The notes under the pieces are model-generated. The model saw only the letters and a program-made list of their open reading frames with translations. It was not told the origin of the DNA and made no database searches. DNA of 7,642 nucleotides from JAFAHD01 sp035654355 (GTDB lineage: Bacteria > Vulcanimicrobiota > Vulcanimicrobiia > Eremiobacterales > Eremiobacteraceae): the NCBI GenBank assembly GCA_035654355.1, contig DASRXC010000012.1, positions 1 through 7,642 of the forward strand. The letters run 5' to 3'. How positions within the stretch are numbered: the stretch's first letter is position 1; each line of letters opens with the position of its first letter. Shown one piece after another: positions 1 to 6,253 of the stretch. A program made the translations under genes and the position numbers.

Positions 1-5
1 ATTTG

Positions 6-31
6 AGGGCGAGCTTATTTGACCTCGCCCT
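6..31 (+). other. Hairpin upstream of first lipoprotein gene
   Basis: An 8-bp perfect inverted repeat (AGGGCGAG at 6-13, CTCGCCCT at 24-31) encloses a 10-nt loop. It ends just before the Shine-Dalgarno sequence of the next gene. No T-run follows on either strand, so it is not a classical intrinsic terminator. It may be a 5'-leader hairpin or the end of the transcript of a gene left of the window. Its function is inferred only from position. Confidence 0.4.
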
Positions 32-33
32 AC

Positions 34-41
34 AGGTGAGG
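34..41 (+). promoter_or_regulatory. Ribosome binding site of first lipoprotein gene
   Basis: AGGTGAGG lies 9 nt before the ATG at 51 and is a strong match to a Shine-Dalgarno sequence. It fixes the start of the first lipoprotein. An identical octamer occurs directly before the lemA start at 4359. Confidence 0.7.
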
Positions 42-50
42 TAACACTAC

Positions 51-1007
51 ATGCAATCGCTACGCGCGCACGTGTTTGTGCTGTGTTTGCTGGCTCTCGC
101 GTCTACGGGCTGCGGAGCATCCGGGTCGGGCGGTCCGGGTGGCAGCGGCAGCACACCGCAAACCGGCCCGACGCTTGCCCCTGGTCCTCATTTCTTCACG
201 ACGGACGGAGCAAGCCCGGGCAAGATCTACGTCTGGAACACGCCGCTTAACGCTTCGAGCAAGCCGGTCGTCATCGTGCCCACAAGCGGCAACGTTCCTT
301 ATAATATGTGTTTTGATAACGCCGGCCACATGTTCCAGACGTTCAGAAACACGCCCGAGGTCTTTGTCTACAACCTACCGCTGAACAACTCGTCCACACC
401 AGCGTTCGTCCTTAGCATGCCCGGTGGCTCCACCGACTGCCACTTCGACCCTTCCGGCAACCTCTACGTCGCCGGCACCAACACGAACAACATCGCGGTC
501 TTCAAGGCACCGGTGAGCTCGTCGAGCACGATCTCAAGCAACATCACCACGAACGTCAACGGCCCGTGGGGCGTCTTCGCCGACGCCAACCACGTCTACG
601 TCACCAACCTCACAAACACAACGATGTACTCCAACTTGGCAGGCGGCAACGCGCTGCAAGCGACGTTCAGCACCCAGCACGATAACTACGGCGTCATCGT
701 GGGTCCCACCGGCGATCTCTTTGTCTCCAATGTCATCGCGGTCAACGAGATTGACGTATTCCATTTCCCGGTCACGAATTCGAGTGCGCCCGATGTTTCC
801 AAGAGCATCATGGTGCAGGCCAATACTGCGACGCGCTGCATCACGTACATCTCGTTTGACACCTCTGGCAACTTGTACATCGCCGGCAGCGACGACCTCG
901 ATGCGAGCTTCAACCATATTTACGTGTATCCGCCGCCCTACACGGCGAAGAGCCTCGATCTGGATGCGAGCCACGTCAAGCTGAGAGGCGACCAGCTCGG
1001 GCCCTAA
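51..1007 (+). CDS. Secreted lipoprotein, predicted beta-propeller with SSxP-type repeats
   Basis: I do not recognise a named family. The 318-aa product starts with a lipoprotein signal peptide: basic start (R5), hydrophobic core at about 8-18 and lipobox-like STGC with Cys21 as the lipidation site. A Gly/Ser/Pro-rich linker (22-46) follows. The rest alternates two short motifs. One is [IV]xV[FYW]xxP[LVY]xxSSxP, at 59-72, 104-117, 148-161, 234-247 and, degenerately, 290-303. The other is FDxxGNLYVA-like, at 88-97, 132-141, 176-185, 217-226 and 269-278. The spacing of roughly 45 residues and the strand-like motifs suggest a five- or six-bladed beta-propeller related to NHL/SMP-30-type folds. 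Residue +2 after the Cys is Gly, not the Asp used for inner-membrane retention in enterobacteria, so an outer-membrane or surface location is plausible. The ligand is unknown. The ATG has a good ribosome binding site and the next gene is a second propeller-like lipoprotein. Confidence 0.8.
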   Translation: MQSLRAHVFVLCLLALASTGCGASGSGGPGGSGSTPQTGPTLAPGPHFFTTDGASPGKIYVWNTPLNASSKPVVIVPTSGNVPYNMCFDNAGHMFQTFRNTPEVFVYNLPLNNSSTPAFVLSMPGGSTDCHFDPSGNLYVAGTNTNNIAVFKAPVSSSSTISSNITTNVNGPWGVFADANHVYVTNLTNTTMYSNLAGGNALQATFSTQHDNYGVIVGPTGDLFVSNVIAVNEIDVFHFPVTNSSAPDVSKSIMVQANTATRCITYISFDTSGNLYIAGSDDLDASFNHIYVYPPPYTAKSLDLDASHVKLRGDQLGP

Positions 1008-1037
1008 CATCTAAGGTTCTCCGAAAATAATTCCACG

Positions 1038-1073
1038 CTAGGGTCGGCGCAACGCGATGTGCGCCGACCCTAG
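1038..1073 (+). terminator. Strong hairpin after first lipoprotein gene, probable transcript end
   Basis: A perfect 14-bp inverted repeat (CTAGGGTCGGCGCA at 1038-1051 and its complement at 1060-1073) has an 8-nt loop and begins about 30 nt after the stop codon. It is very GC-rich and stable. It is followed by TATCGTCC rather than a T-run, so it is not a textbook intrinsic terminator. It may end transcription less efficiently, act with Rho, or protect the mRNA 3' end. On the opposite strand the stem is followed by a moderately T-rich stretch. Confidence 0.55.
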
Positions 1074-1162
1074 TATCGTCCATGCTATGTTCAAAGATTC
1101 CCGGGACGTATACTAGTGTCAGCGTAAGAGAAGGACCAACTCTTCCTCACAAACGGCGTCAT

Positions 1163-1170
1163 GGGGAGAA
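1163..1170 (+). promoter_or_regulatory. Ribosome binding site of second lipoprotein gene
   Basis: GGGGAGAA lies 9 nt before the ATG at 1180. It supports that start, and the signal peptide begins correctly from it. Confidence 0.65.
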
Positions 1171-1179
1171 ATCAAAATC

Positions 1180-2364
1180 ATGAAACAGGGTCCTTCATCA
1201 CGCATTCGTTTTACGAGCGCGACACTTTCACTTGGTGTACTCGCAGCGGCGATCATGGTCGCTGCATGCAGTGGTCACGCCGGCGTCACGCCGACAGCGG
1301 TGCAACAACCACAAGCTGGAACATGCAATGGGCCCGGGCCGGGTGGTCTCTCGGCAGCGGAGCACCCACTCGGAATGCATCCGCTTCCGATCGGCGGTTG
1401 CTCGCCGCCGCCGCAGTGGCAGATCATCGTCGATAATCCAGGCAATAACACCACGACGAGTTATCAGTTCACGACGAGCGGCAATGCAACGCCGCTTGCG
1501 ACGATGGGGCCCACGCAGCATCTGAGCGGCAACTACGGAATCTGGTACGACGGCGACACCGGTGACTTTTTCGTCGCCGATTCGTCCGGCACGTACGCGA
1601 ACACGCTCAACCGCTACAACCTCTCGTGCCTTGAGCCCAACGGGCAGAGCGGTTGCCCCGATCAGACGCTCTCCGGTTCCAATACAAACCTCAACCAGCC
1701 GATGGCGGCCACCGAGAACTACGGCCAAATGCTGCCGCAAGGCGACGAGCCCGCCTACACGCTCAACGTGGGCGGCACCGAAGCGGTGATCGCGCAACTT
1801 GAGAATCAGGCCGGCAACGCGACGCCGCTGTACACGATCAAAGGCACGAACACGGGAATGGGCAACGGGCATGGCCTCGCGGTCGATAGCGATACCAGCA
1901 GCCCGAACTTCGGCGGTATCTTCGTCGATAGCGTGAGCACGCCGAAGGTCATGATGTGGCTGCCGTCGGCGCAGTTCCCGAACCCGACGCCGAATCAGAT
2001 CCTCAACCTCGCGCCGCACAAGACGATCTCCGGCTCACTCACGGGTATCACCGACCCGGTCGGTATGTACGTCGACATCGACGGCTATCTCTACGTCGTC
2101 AACCAAAGCACGAACAAGGTGTTGGTCTTTGCGCCCAACGCGAGCGGCAACGTCGCGCCCGTCAACACGATCACGACAGGCCTGAACCATCCGTATGGTG
2201 TTGCAGTCGATCAGAACTTGATCGTGTGGGTCACGAACGACGGCGACAACAGCCTTCGCTCGTTCACCAACGGCCACGGCGGATCGGCGGTCAAGTCTAC
2301 CATCGTGGGCTCCAACACGGGTCTTAGTTCGCCCGCGAACCTCGACGTCAGGATCAGTCGCTAA
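1180..2364 (+). CDS. Secreted lipoprotein with NHL-like beta-propeller repeats
   Basis: This 394-aa protein has no function I can name. The signal peptide has a basic n-region (K2, R8, R10), a hydrophobic core at 14-28 and a clear VAAC lipobox at 27-30, with Cys30 lipidated and Ser at +2. The mature part carries units resembling NHL repeats: a 'GNATPLATMG' start at 101-110 leading to 'GDFFVAD' at 128-134; 'GNATPLYTIKGTN' at 212-224 leading to 'GIFVD' at 246-250; 'KTISGSLTGITDPVGMYVD' from 281; and 'GNVAPVNTITTGLNHPYG' at 323-340 followed by VAVD and IVWVTN. This pattern is usual for extracytoplasmic propellers that bind ligands or act as scaffolds. Cys49/Cys74 and Cys150/Cys159 could form disulfides, which fits an oxidising compartment. 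Its repeat signature differs from that of the lipoprotein upstream, so the pair are probably not recent duplicates. A terminator follows. Confidence 0.8.
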   Translation: MKQGPSSRIRFTSATLSLGVLAAAIMVAACSGHAGVTPTAVQQPQAGTCNGPGPGGLSAAEHPLGMHPLPIGGCSPPPQWQIIVDNPGNNTTTSYQFTTSGNATPLATMGPTQHLSGNYGIWYDGDTGDFFVADSSGTYANTLNRYNLSCLEPNGQSGCPDQTLSGSNTNLNQPMAATENYGQMLPQGDEPAYTLNVGGTEAVIAQLENQAGNATPLYTIKGTNTGMGNGHGLAVDSDTSSPNFGGIFVDSVSTPKVMMWLPSAQFPNPTPNQILNLAPHKTISGSLTGITDPVGMYVDIDGYLYVVNQSTNKVLVFAPNASGNVAPVNTITTGLNHPYGVAVDQNLIVWVTNDGDNSLRSFTNGHGGSAVKSTIVGSNTGLSSPANLDVRISR

Positions 2365-2389
2365 CGTACGACCAGGGGACCGCACCCCG

Positions 2390-2424
2390 AATCGGCCTTG
2401 CGGCCCACTCGCAAGGCCGATTTT
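2390..2424 (+). terminator. Intrinsic terminator of second lipoprotein gene
   Basis: A perfect 13-bp stem (AATCGGCCTTGCG at 2390-2402, CGCAAGGCCGATT at 2410-2422) with a 7-nt loop is followed by TTTTCTT starting within the last stem bases. It begins 26 nt after the stop of the lipoprotein gene. This is the best intrinsic terminator in the window. It also overlaps the earliest possible TTG start of the following regulator gene, which argues against that start. Confidence 0.8.
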
Positions 2425-2451
2425 CTTGCGTGCGCGAATCGTGACGCGGAC

Positions 2452-3279
2452 ATGTCAGGGACCGCTCCGGGGACCGCTCCGGCCCGCGACCGCCATGAAG
2501 AGGTCGCGTCGTTCTTGCGCTCGCGCCGCGAGCGTCTCACGCCCGCCGACGTCGGATTGCCCAGCGGTCCGCGACGCCGCGTCAAAGGCCTGCGTCGCGA
2601 AGAGGTTGCGCTGCTCGCCGACGTGGGCGTCACCTGGTACACCTGGCTCGAACAGGGCCGCCCCATCGCGGTCAGCGACGAGACACTCACCCGCATCACC
2701 ACAGCGCTGCGCCTAAACTCATCTGAGACCGAGTATTTGCGCAAGCTGGTGCGGCCGGGCACCGAAGCCCCGCACATCTGGGAGATGAAGTTCGACGAGG
2801 GCGTTCGGTCTCTCGTCGAAAACTTCAAAGATGGTTTCGCGTATCTGCGCAATTCGCGCTTCGACTGGCTGGCGTGGAACGAGCGCTTTGGCCGTTTCCA
2901 GAACCTCGATCCCAAAGCACCGGCGATCGAGCGCAACATGCTCTGGCGCCTCTTCACCGACAAGAACTCGCGCACGCTGTATCCGCATTGGAAAGAATAC
3001 GCCGCACGTCTGGTCGCGGCGTTTCGCGCCGAGTATGCCGAGCACGTCGGCGACCGCGATTTCGAAGGGCTGATCGACGCGCTCACCAAGGCAAGCCCTG
3101 AGTTTGCGCAGCTCTGGACCAATTTCGAGGTTCTGTCGCCCGCTCAATGGGTTGTGGTCGGCCCGTTCGACATGCGCGATCCGCAGACGGGCGAGATCAC
3201 AAAGTTGAAGTTCGATTCGCTCAACCTCATGATGCCCGAGCATCCCGGCCAAGTCGTCGTCTTCGGGATCTTGCCCTAA
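2452..3279 (+). CDS. XRE-family transcriptional regulator with MmyB-like ligand-binding domain
   Basis: A 275-aa DNA-binding regulator. Residues about 15-70 form the helix-turn-helix domain with the family's typical wording: 'FLRSRRERLTPADVG', 'GLRREEVALLADVGVTWYTW' and 'LEQGR'. Residues about 105-275 match the MmyB-type ligand-binding domain, seen in the stretch from 'DWLAWNERF' to the closing 'HPGQVVVFGILP'. In this family the C-terminal domain has a PAS-like fold thought to bind a fatty acid or similar hydrophobic ligand (family knowledge, not visible here). The reading frame is open from a TTG at 2398, but that codon lies inside a terminator stem. I therefore place the start at the ATG at 2452, which begins just before the conserved domain. 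No clear Shine-Dalgarno precedes it. The aldo/keto reductase starts 5 nt after its stop, so this regulator probably controls its own operon with that reductase. The domain assignment is secure; the ligand is unknown. Confidence 0.88.
   Translation: MSGTAPGTAPARDRHEEVASFLRSRRERLTPADVGLPSGPRRRVKGLRREEVALLADVGVTWYTWLEQGRPIAVSDETLTRITTALRLNSSETEYLRKLVRPGTEAPHIWEMKFDEGVRSLVENFKDGFAYLRNSRFDWLAWNERFGRFQNLDPKAPAIERNMLWRLFTDKNSRTLYPHWKEYAARLVAAFRAEYAEHVGDRDFEGLIDALTKASPEFAQLWTNFEVLSPAQWVVVGPFDMRDPQTGEITKLKFDSLNLMMPEHPGQVVVFGILP
2458..2481 (+). repeat. Two perfect 12-bp tandem repeats at the regulator N-terminus
   Basis: GGGACCGCTCCG occurs twice back to back (2458-2469 and 2470-2481). It lies just inside the regulator gene and encodes the Gly-Thr-Ala-Pro duplication before the DNA-binding domain. 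The unit is a multiple of three, so copy changes would not shift the frame. It is probably a small slippage duplication in a disordered tail. Confidence 0.7.
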
Positions 3280-3284
3280 GTCAG

Positions 3285-4274
3285 ATGGAAAACGTCGAAA
3301 TCGCGGGCACCAATCTCCGCACATCGCGCATTGGTCTTGGCACGTGGGCGATCGGCGGCGACCTATGGGGCGGCGCCGATGACGCGGCGTCGATCGCGAC
3401 GATTCATCGCGCGCTCGATCTCGGCATCACGCTGATCGACACTGCACCCGGCTACGGGAACGGGCACTCGGAAGAAGTTGTCGGACGAGCACTTGTTGGA
3501 AAACGTGAGAAGGCCGTTATCGCGACCAAGTTCGGCTTGGAGCCAGTGGACGGTGGCGGTGTCGTGCGCAATTCGACGACTCAGCGCATTCGTCGCGAAG
3601 TCGAAGACTCATTGCGCCGTCTGCAGACGGACCACATCGACATCTACCAAGTCCATTGGCCCGATAACAGTACGCCGATGGAAGAGACGGCCGCCGCGCT
3701 CAAGGGCCTGCTTGACGCCGGTAAGATCAAAGCGATTGGCGTCAGCAATTTTTCAGTCGAGCAGATCGAGCGGTTTGCGCGCGCGGCGCCGTTGCGCACC
3801 GTTCAGCCACCGCTGAATCTCTTCGAGCGCGGCGCGCAGCGTGCGATCCTCCCGTTTGCGAGCTCGCACCGTCTGACGGCGATCACCTACGGCGCCATCT
3901 GCCGAGGACTACTTAGCGGCAGCATGAGCGAGAGCACGCACTTTCCCGATAACGACGTGCGCAGCATGTTCGACCCTAAATTCAAACAGCCGCTGTTCGG
4001 TCAGTACTTGAAAGCGGTGCGGCGCCTCGACGAATATGCCGCTAAGCACTACGGTAAGCGCGTCATCCATTTGGCGCTGCGCTGGGTGCTGCAACAACCG
4101 GGCGTCGGCGCGCTGTTGTGGGGTGCGCGGCGGCCGCAGCAGTTGGATCCGCTTCCCGCGGTCGAGGAGTTCCGGCTCGACGATGCGGCGCTTGCGGAGA
4201 TCGACCGAATCGTCGCCGAAGAGGTCGCAAGTCCACTCGATCCCGACTTCATGGGTCCGCCGGAACGGACCTAA
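3285..4274 (+). CDS. Aldo/keto reductase, NAD(P)H-dependent
   Basis: A 329-aa cytosolic oxidoreductase of the aldo/keto reductase superfamily, which reduces aldehydes or ketones with NAD(P)H on a TIM barrel. The catalytic tetrad is visible: Asp52 and Tyr57 in 'LIDTAPGYGNGHSEEVVG', Lys82 in 'VIATKFG', and His124 in 'DIYQVHWPD'. 'GVSNF' at 152-156 and the cofactor-binding 'LLWGARRPQQL' at 278-287 are also typical. The C-terminal 'IDRIV...DPDFMGPP' resembles members of the YhdN/IolS-like group, so a general carbonyl or sugar-type reductase is likely, but the substrate cannot be read from sequence. The frame is open further upstream, to 3147 inside the regulator gene. The ATG at 3285 is preferred because the fold begins there with 'VEIAGTNLRTSRIGLGTWAIGG' and the length fits the family. 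It follows the regulator by 5 nt with no obvious ribosome binding site, suggesting translational coupling. Confidence 0.92.
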   Translation: MENVEIAGTNLRTSRIGLGTWAIGGDLWGGADDAASIATIHRALDLGITLIDTAPGYGNGHSEEVVGRALVGKREKAVIATKFGLEPVDGGGVVRNSTTQRIRREVEDSLRRLQTDHIDIYQVHWPDNSTPMEETAAALKGLLDAGKIKAIGVSNFSVEQIERFARAAPLRTVQPPLNLFERGAQRAILPFASSHRLTAITYGAICRGLLSGSMSESTHFPDNDVRSMFDPKFKQPLFGQYLKAVRRLDEYAAKHYGKRVIHLALRWVLQQPGVGALLWGARRPQQLDPLPAVEEFRLDDAALAEIDRIVAEEVASPLDPDFMGPPERT

Positions 4275-4344
4275 AACTGACGCCCGGGAACGCGACGGGC
4301 GGGTTCAGCACGCCGCTAAAGCGAACGCGCTGGCGGCCACTTGG

Positions 4345-4357
4345 AGAAGAGGTGAGG
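4345..4357 (+). promoter_or_regulatory. Ribosome binding site of lemA
   Basis: The purine-rich run AGAAGAGGTGAGG ends 1 nt before the ATG at 4359, with the AGAAGAGG part about 6 nt upstream. It supports this start, which also gives the expected N-terminal membrane segment. The 84-nt gap before lemA is the longest in the downstream half, so a promoter may lie here, but I cannot identify -35/-10 boxes. Confidence 0.6.
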
Positions 4358-4358
4358 C

Positions 4359-4970
4359 ATGGCTAGTCGCACGCTGCTTGGATGCTTGGTCGCGATCGTC
4401 GTCATCGTCGCGATTTGCGGATTCTGGATCGCGGGCACGTACAACAATCTGGTCGCGCTTAGTCAGGCGGTCGACGCGCAGTGGGCGCAAGTCGAAAACG
4501 TGTATCAACGGCGGGCCGACCTCATCCCGAATCTCGTCGAAACGGTCAAGGGAGTTGCCAACTTCGAGAAGAGCACGTATATCGCGGTGGCCGACGCGCG
4601 CGCGAAGGTCGGGCAGGTGAACTTGCCGCCAGGAGCAGCTGCCACAACCGACGCAGCGACCTTCGAGAAGTACCAAGCGGCGCAAGATGGTTTGACCTCT
4701 GCCCTTTCGCGTTTGCTGGCTGTGGTCGAGAACTACCCACAGCTCAAGGCCAACGAGAACTTCCTCGAGCTGCAATCGCAGCTGGAGGGGACTGAGAATC
4801 GCATCGCGGTCGAGCGGATGCGCTATAACACGGCCGCGCAGACGTACAACACCGCGCGGCAGTCATTCCCGACCGTCATTATCGCCGGGATGTTCGGCGA
4901 AAAATTCAATCAGCGCGAGTATTTCAAGGCGCAGCCCGGCGCCCAGAACGCGCCGCAAGTGAAGTTCTAG
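4359..4970 (+). CDS. lemA: LemA family membrane protein
   Basis: A 203-aa LemA-family protein. It has one N-terminal membrane segment (about residues 6-26, 'LLGCLVAIVVIVAICGFWIA') followed by a long helical domain. The family hallmarks are complete: 'YNNLVALSQAVDAQWAQVE' at 28-46, 'YQRRADLIPNLVETVKG' at 49-65, 'YPQLKANENFLELQSQLEG' at 126-144 directly followed by 'TENRIAVERMRYN' at 145-157, and 'FPTVIIAGMFGEKFNQREYF' at 170-189. Length and ending fit the family. LemA proteins are anchored with the helical bundle outside or in the periplasm; their biochemical role is not settled. The gene immediately precedes a TPM-domain protein with no intergenic gap, an arrangement found in many bacteria, and heads a probable four-gene envelope operon with a DD-peptidase at its end. 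The start is well supported by the ribosome binding site. Confidence 0.95.
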   Translation: MASRTLLGCLVAIVVIVAICGFWIAGTYNNLVALSQAVDAQWAQVENVYQRRADLIPNLVETVKGVANFEKSTYIAVADARAKVGQVNLPPGAAATTDAATFEKYQAAQDGLTSALSRLLAVVENYPQLKANENFLELQSQLEGTENRIAVERMRYNTAAQTYNTARQSFPTVIIAGMFGEKFNQREYFKAQPGAQNAPQVKF

Positions 4971-5807
4971 TTGGTTCACCACCCTCGTCGGAGCGTTCGG
5001 CGGCGCCTCACTGCCGGCGCGCTCGCCATAGTCGCGGTCATGCTTGCGATCGTGGCGGGTGGGATCATCTCACATCAGTTCGCGCGCGCCGCCGAAACGC
5101 CGATCCCGCCCGCGCCGACCATGTGGGTCACCGACACGGCGGGCGCGCTTTCACAATCCACCGTGGACAAGCTCAACGCGCAGCTCAAACAGTACGAGCA
5201 ATCGACCGGCCACCAAGTCATCGTGTGGATCGGGCAGACCACTGGCGATACCCCGCTGGAAGACTGGACGATCAAAGCCTTCACGAAATGGAAGCTTGGC
5301 CGCAAGGGCCTCGACGACGGTCTTGCGCTGTTCATCTTCATGCTGGATCACAAGATCCGCATCGAGGTCGGCTATGGGCTGGAAGGCCAGGTCACCGATG
5401 CGACTGCATCGCGAATCGCGCGCACGATCATCGCACCGAAGATGAAGGCCGGGGATGTCGACGGCGCGGTCACCGATGGCGTCGACGCGATGATCGCCGC
5501 GATCGGAGGCCAAGAGCCCGCGCCTGAAGCGCCGCCGAGTCAATCTCAACCGTCGCTGCCTACGGTGCTCTTCGATTTCATCTTCCCGCTGTTCTTCGTG
5601 ATCTTGTTCTTCATTATCATCGTGCGCAGCGCATCGTACGCGTCTCGTCGCGGCTACACGATCGGTTCGGGCGGGTACGGGACCGGGTGGTGGGGCGGAT
5701 TTAGCGGCGGAGGAGATGGCGGCGGATGGTCGGGCGGTGACGGCGGTGGGGGATTCTCGGGCGGCGGAGGCGGGGGCGGCGGCGGGGGCGCATCTGCGTC
5801 ATGGTGA
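4971..5807 (+). CDS. TPM-domain membrane protein with glycine-rich tail (YgcG-like)
   Basis: A 278-aa exported TPM-domain (TPM_phosphatase) protein. A TTG start directly after the lemA stop gives an Arg-rich n-region (R6, R7, R10-R12), a hydrophobic core at 14-34 and a likely cleavage after 'ARA' at 38-40. The only later in-frame Met (24, ATG at 5040) would remove the basic n-region, so TTG is preferred. The TPM domain spans about 51-180: 'WVTDTAGALS' at 52-61, 'VIVWIGQTTGDTPLEDW' at 83-99, 'GLDDGLALFIFM' at 113-124 and 'IRIEVGYGLEGQVTDA' at 129-144. A Pro/Gln linker leads to a membrane helix at about 198-218. The cytoplasmic-side tail, about 235-278, is nearly all Gly with Trp, Phe and Ser, ending in 'ASASW', as is usual for this group. 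Related domains in chloroplasts (TLP18.3/Psb32) act in photosystem II repair and have acid phosphatase activity; the bacterial role is uncertain. It is probably co-translated with lemA. Confidence 0.92.
   Translation: MVHHPRRSVRRRLTAGALAIVAVMLAIVAGGIISHQFARAAETPIPPAPTMWVTDTAGALSQSTVDKLNAQLKQYEQSTGHQVIVWIGQTTGDTPLEDWTIKAFTKWKLGRKGLDDGLALFIFMLDHKIRIEVGYGLEGQVTDATASRIARTIIAPKMKAGDVDGAVTDGVDAMIAAIGGQEPAPEAPPSQSQPSLPTVLFDFIFPLFFVILFFIIIVRSASYASRRGYTIGSGGYGTGWWGGFSGGGDGGGWSGGDGGGGFSGGGGGGGGGGASASW
5748..5788 (+). other. G-run cluster with quadruplex potential in the glycine-rich tail
   Basis: Four runs of three or more G (5748-5752, 5759-5761, 5772-5776, 5784-5788) fall within 41 nt on the coding strand, in the stretch encoding ten consecutive glycines. 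The DNA, and the mRNA, could form a G-quadruplex, although two loops are long (10 and 7 nt). It may simply reflect GGC/GGG codons for a poly-Gly tail. Confidence 0.35.
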
Positions 5808-5813
5808 TGCGGG

Positions 5814-6248
5814 ATGAGAACGTCCATGGATGATCCGCAGCACCCGCTCGCGCGACACGTCGATCAGTACCGCATCCGCGATGCGATCGGCGCTGCGGAG
5901 CAGACCACGAGCGGAAAGATCTACGTCACGATCTCGCCGCATTTCTGGGGCAACGTACACGGCGGTGCCCGGCGAGCGTTCGCGCTGCTTCGTCGCGCAC
6001 ACCCGATGGATGAAAGCGGGATCCTGTTCTTCGTCGTGCCCTCGCGCCGCGAGCTACGCGTGCTTGGCGGCGGCGGCATCAACGAGAAGGTCGGGCAGCA
6101 GTTCTGGGAAGAGGTCGCCCAAGAAGTCGCGCAACGCGCGCGAGACCGCGACCTGACCGCGGGCCTGGTCCACGGCATCGCGCGCGCCGGCGACGCGTTG
6201 ACCGAGCACTATCCACGCAAGCCCGGCGGTGGTGAACTGGGCTCGTAA
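5814..6248 (+). CDS. Small cytosolic TPM-domain protein
   Basis: A 144-aa second TPM-domain protein of the small class that accompanies LemA and YgcG-like proteins. Its core spans about 19-135. 'IRDAIGAAEQTTSGKIYVTI' at 21-40 matches the 'AI..AE..TSGEI.V' signature of the class. 'SGILFFVVPSRRELRVLGGGGIN' follows at 68-90, then 'EKVGQQFWEEVAQEVAQ' at 91-107 and 'GLVHGIARAGDALTEHYPR' at 117-135, also class-typical. There is no signal peptide or membrane helix, so it should be cytosolic or bound to the membrane face where the glycine-rich tail of the upstream protein lies. Its function is unknown. It begins 6 nt after the previous stop. An in-frame ATG at 5826 (Met5) is an alternative start and would lose nothing conserved. 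It lies 5 nt before the PBP4-like gene. Confidence 0.9.
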   Translation: MRTSMDDPQHPLARHVDQYRIRDAIGAAEQTTSGKIYVTISPHFWGNVHGGARRAFALLRRAHPMDESGILFFVVPSRRELRVLGGGGINEKVGQQFWEEVAQEVAQRARDRDLTAGLVHGIARAGDALTEHYPRKPGGGELGS

Positions 6249-6253
6249 CAGCG

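Noticed and set aside
1109..1114. TATACT as a -10 promoter element for the second lipoprotein gene
   Set aside because: It resembles a -10 box, but no credible -35 hexamer lies at 16-18 nt, and the sigma factor preferences of this organism are unknown.
1228..2019. Long antisense open frame (263 codons, minus strand) across the second lipoprotein
   Set aside because: It is Arg-rich with low-complexity composition typical of the complement of GC-rich coding DNA and has no recognisable motif. The + strand gene has a lipobox, repeats and a ribosome binding site.
2398..2451. N-terminal extension of the regulator from the TTG start
   Set aside because: The codon lies in a perfect terminator stem and the extra residues do not belong to the conserved domain, so the ATG at 2452 is taken.
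2361..3122. Antisense open frame (253 codons) across the regulator
   Set aside because: The + strand product matches a known DNA-binding family throughout. The antisense product is Ser/Arg-rich with no domain.
3147..3284. 46-residue upstream extension of the aldo/keto reductase frame
   Set aside because: It overlaps the 3' end of the regulator out of frame, resembles no reductase N-terminus, and the fold begins normally at the ATG at 3285.
4281..4301. Small inverted repeat (6-bp stem CGCCCG/CGGGCG) after the reductase as a terminator
   Set aside because: The stem is short, the loop is 9 nt and no T-run follows. Such repeats are expected by chance in GC-rich DNA.
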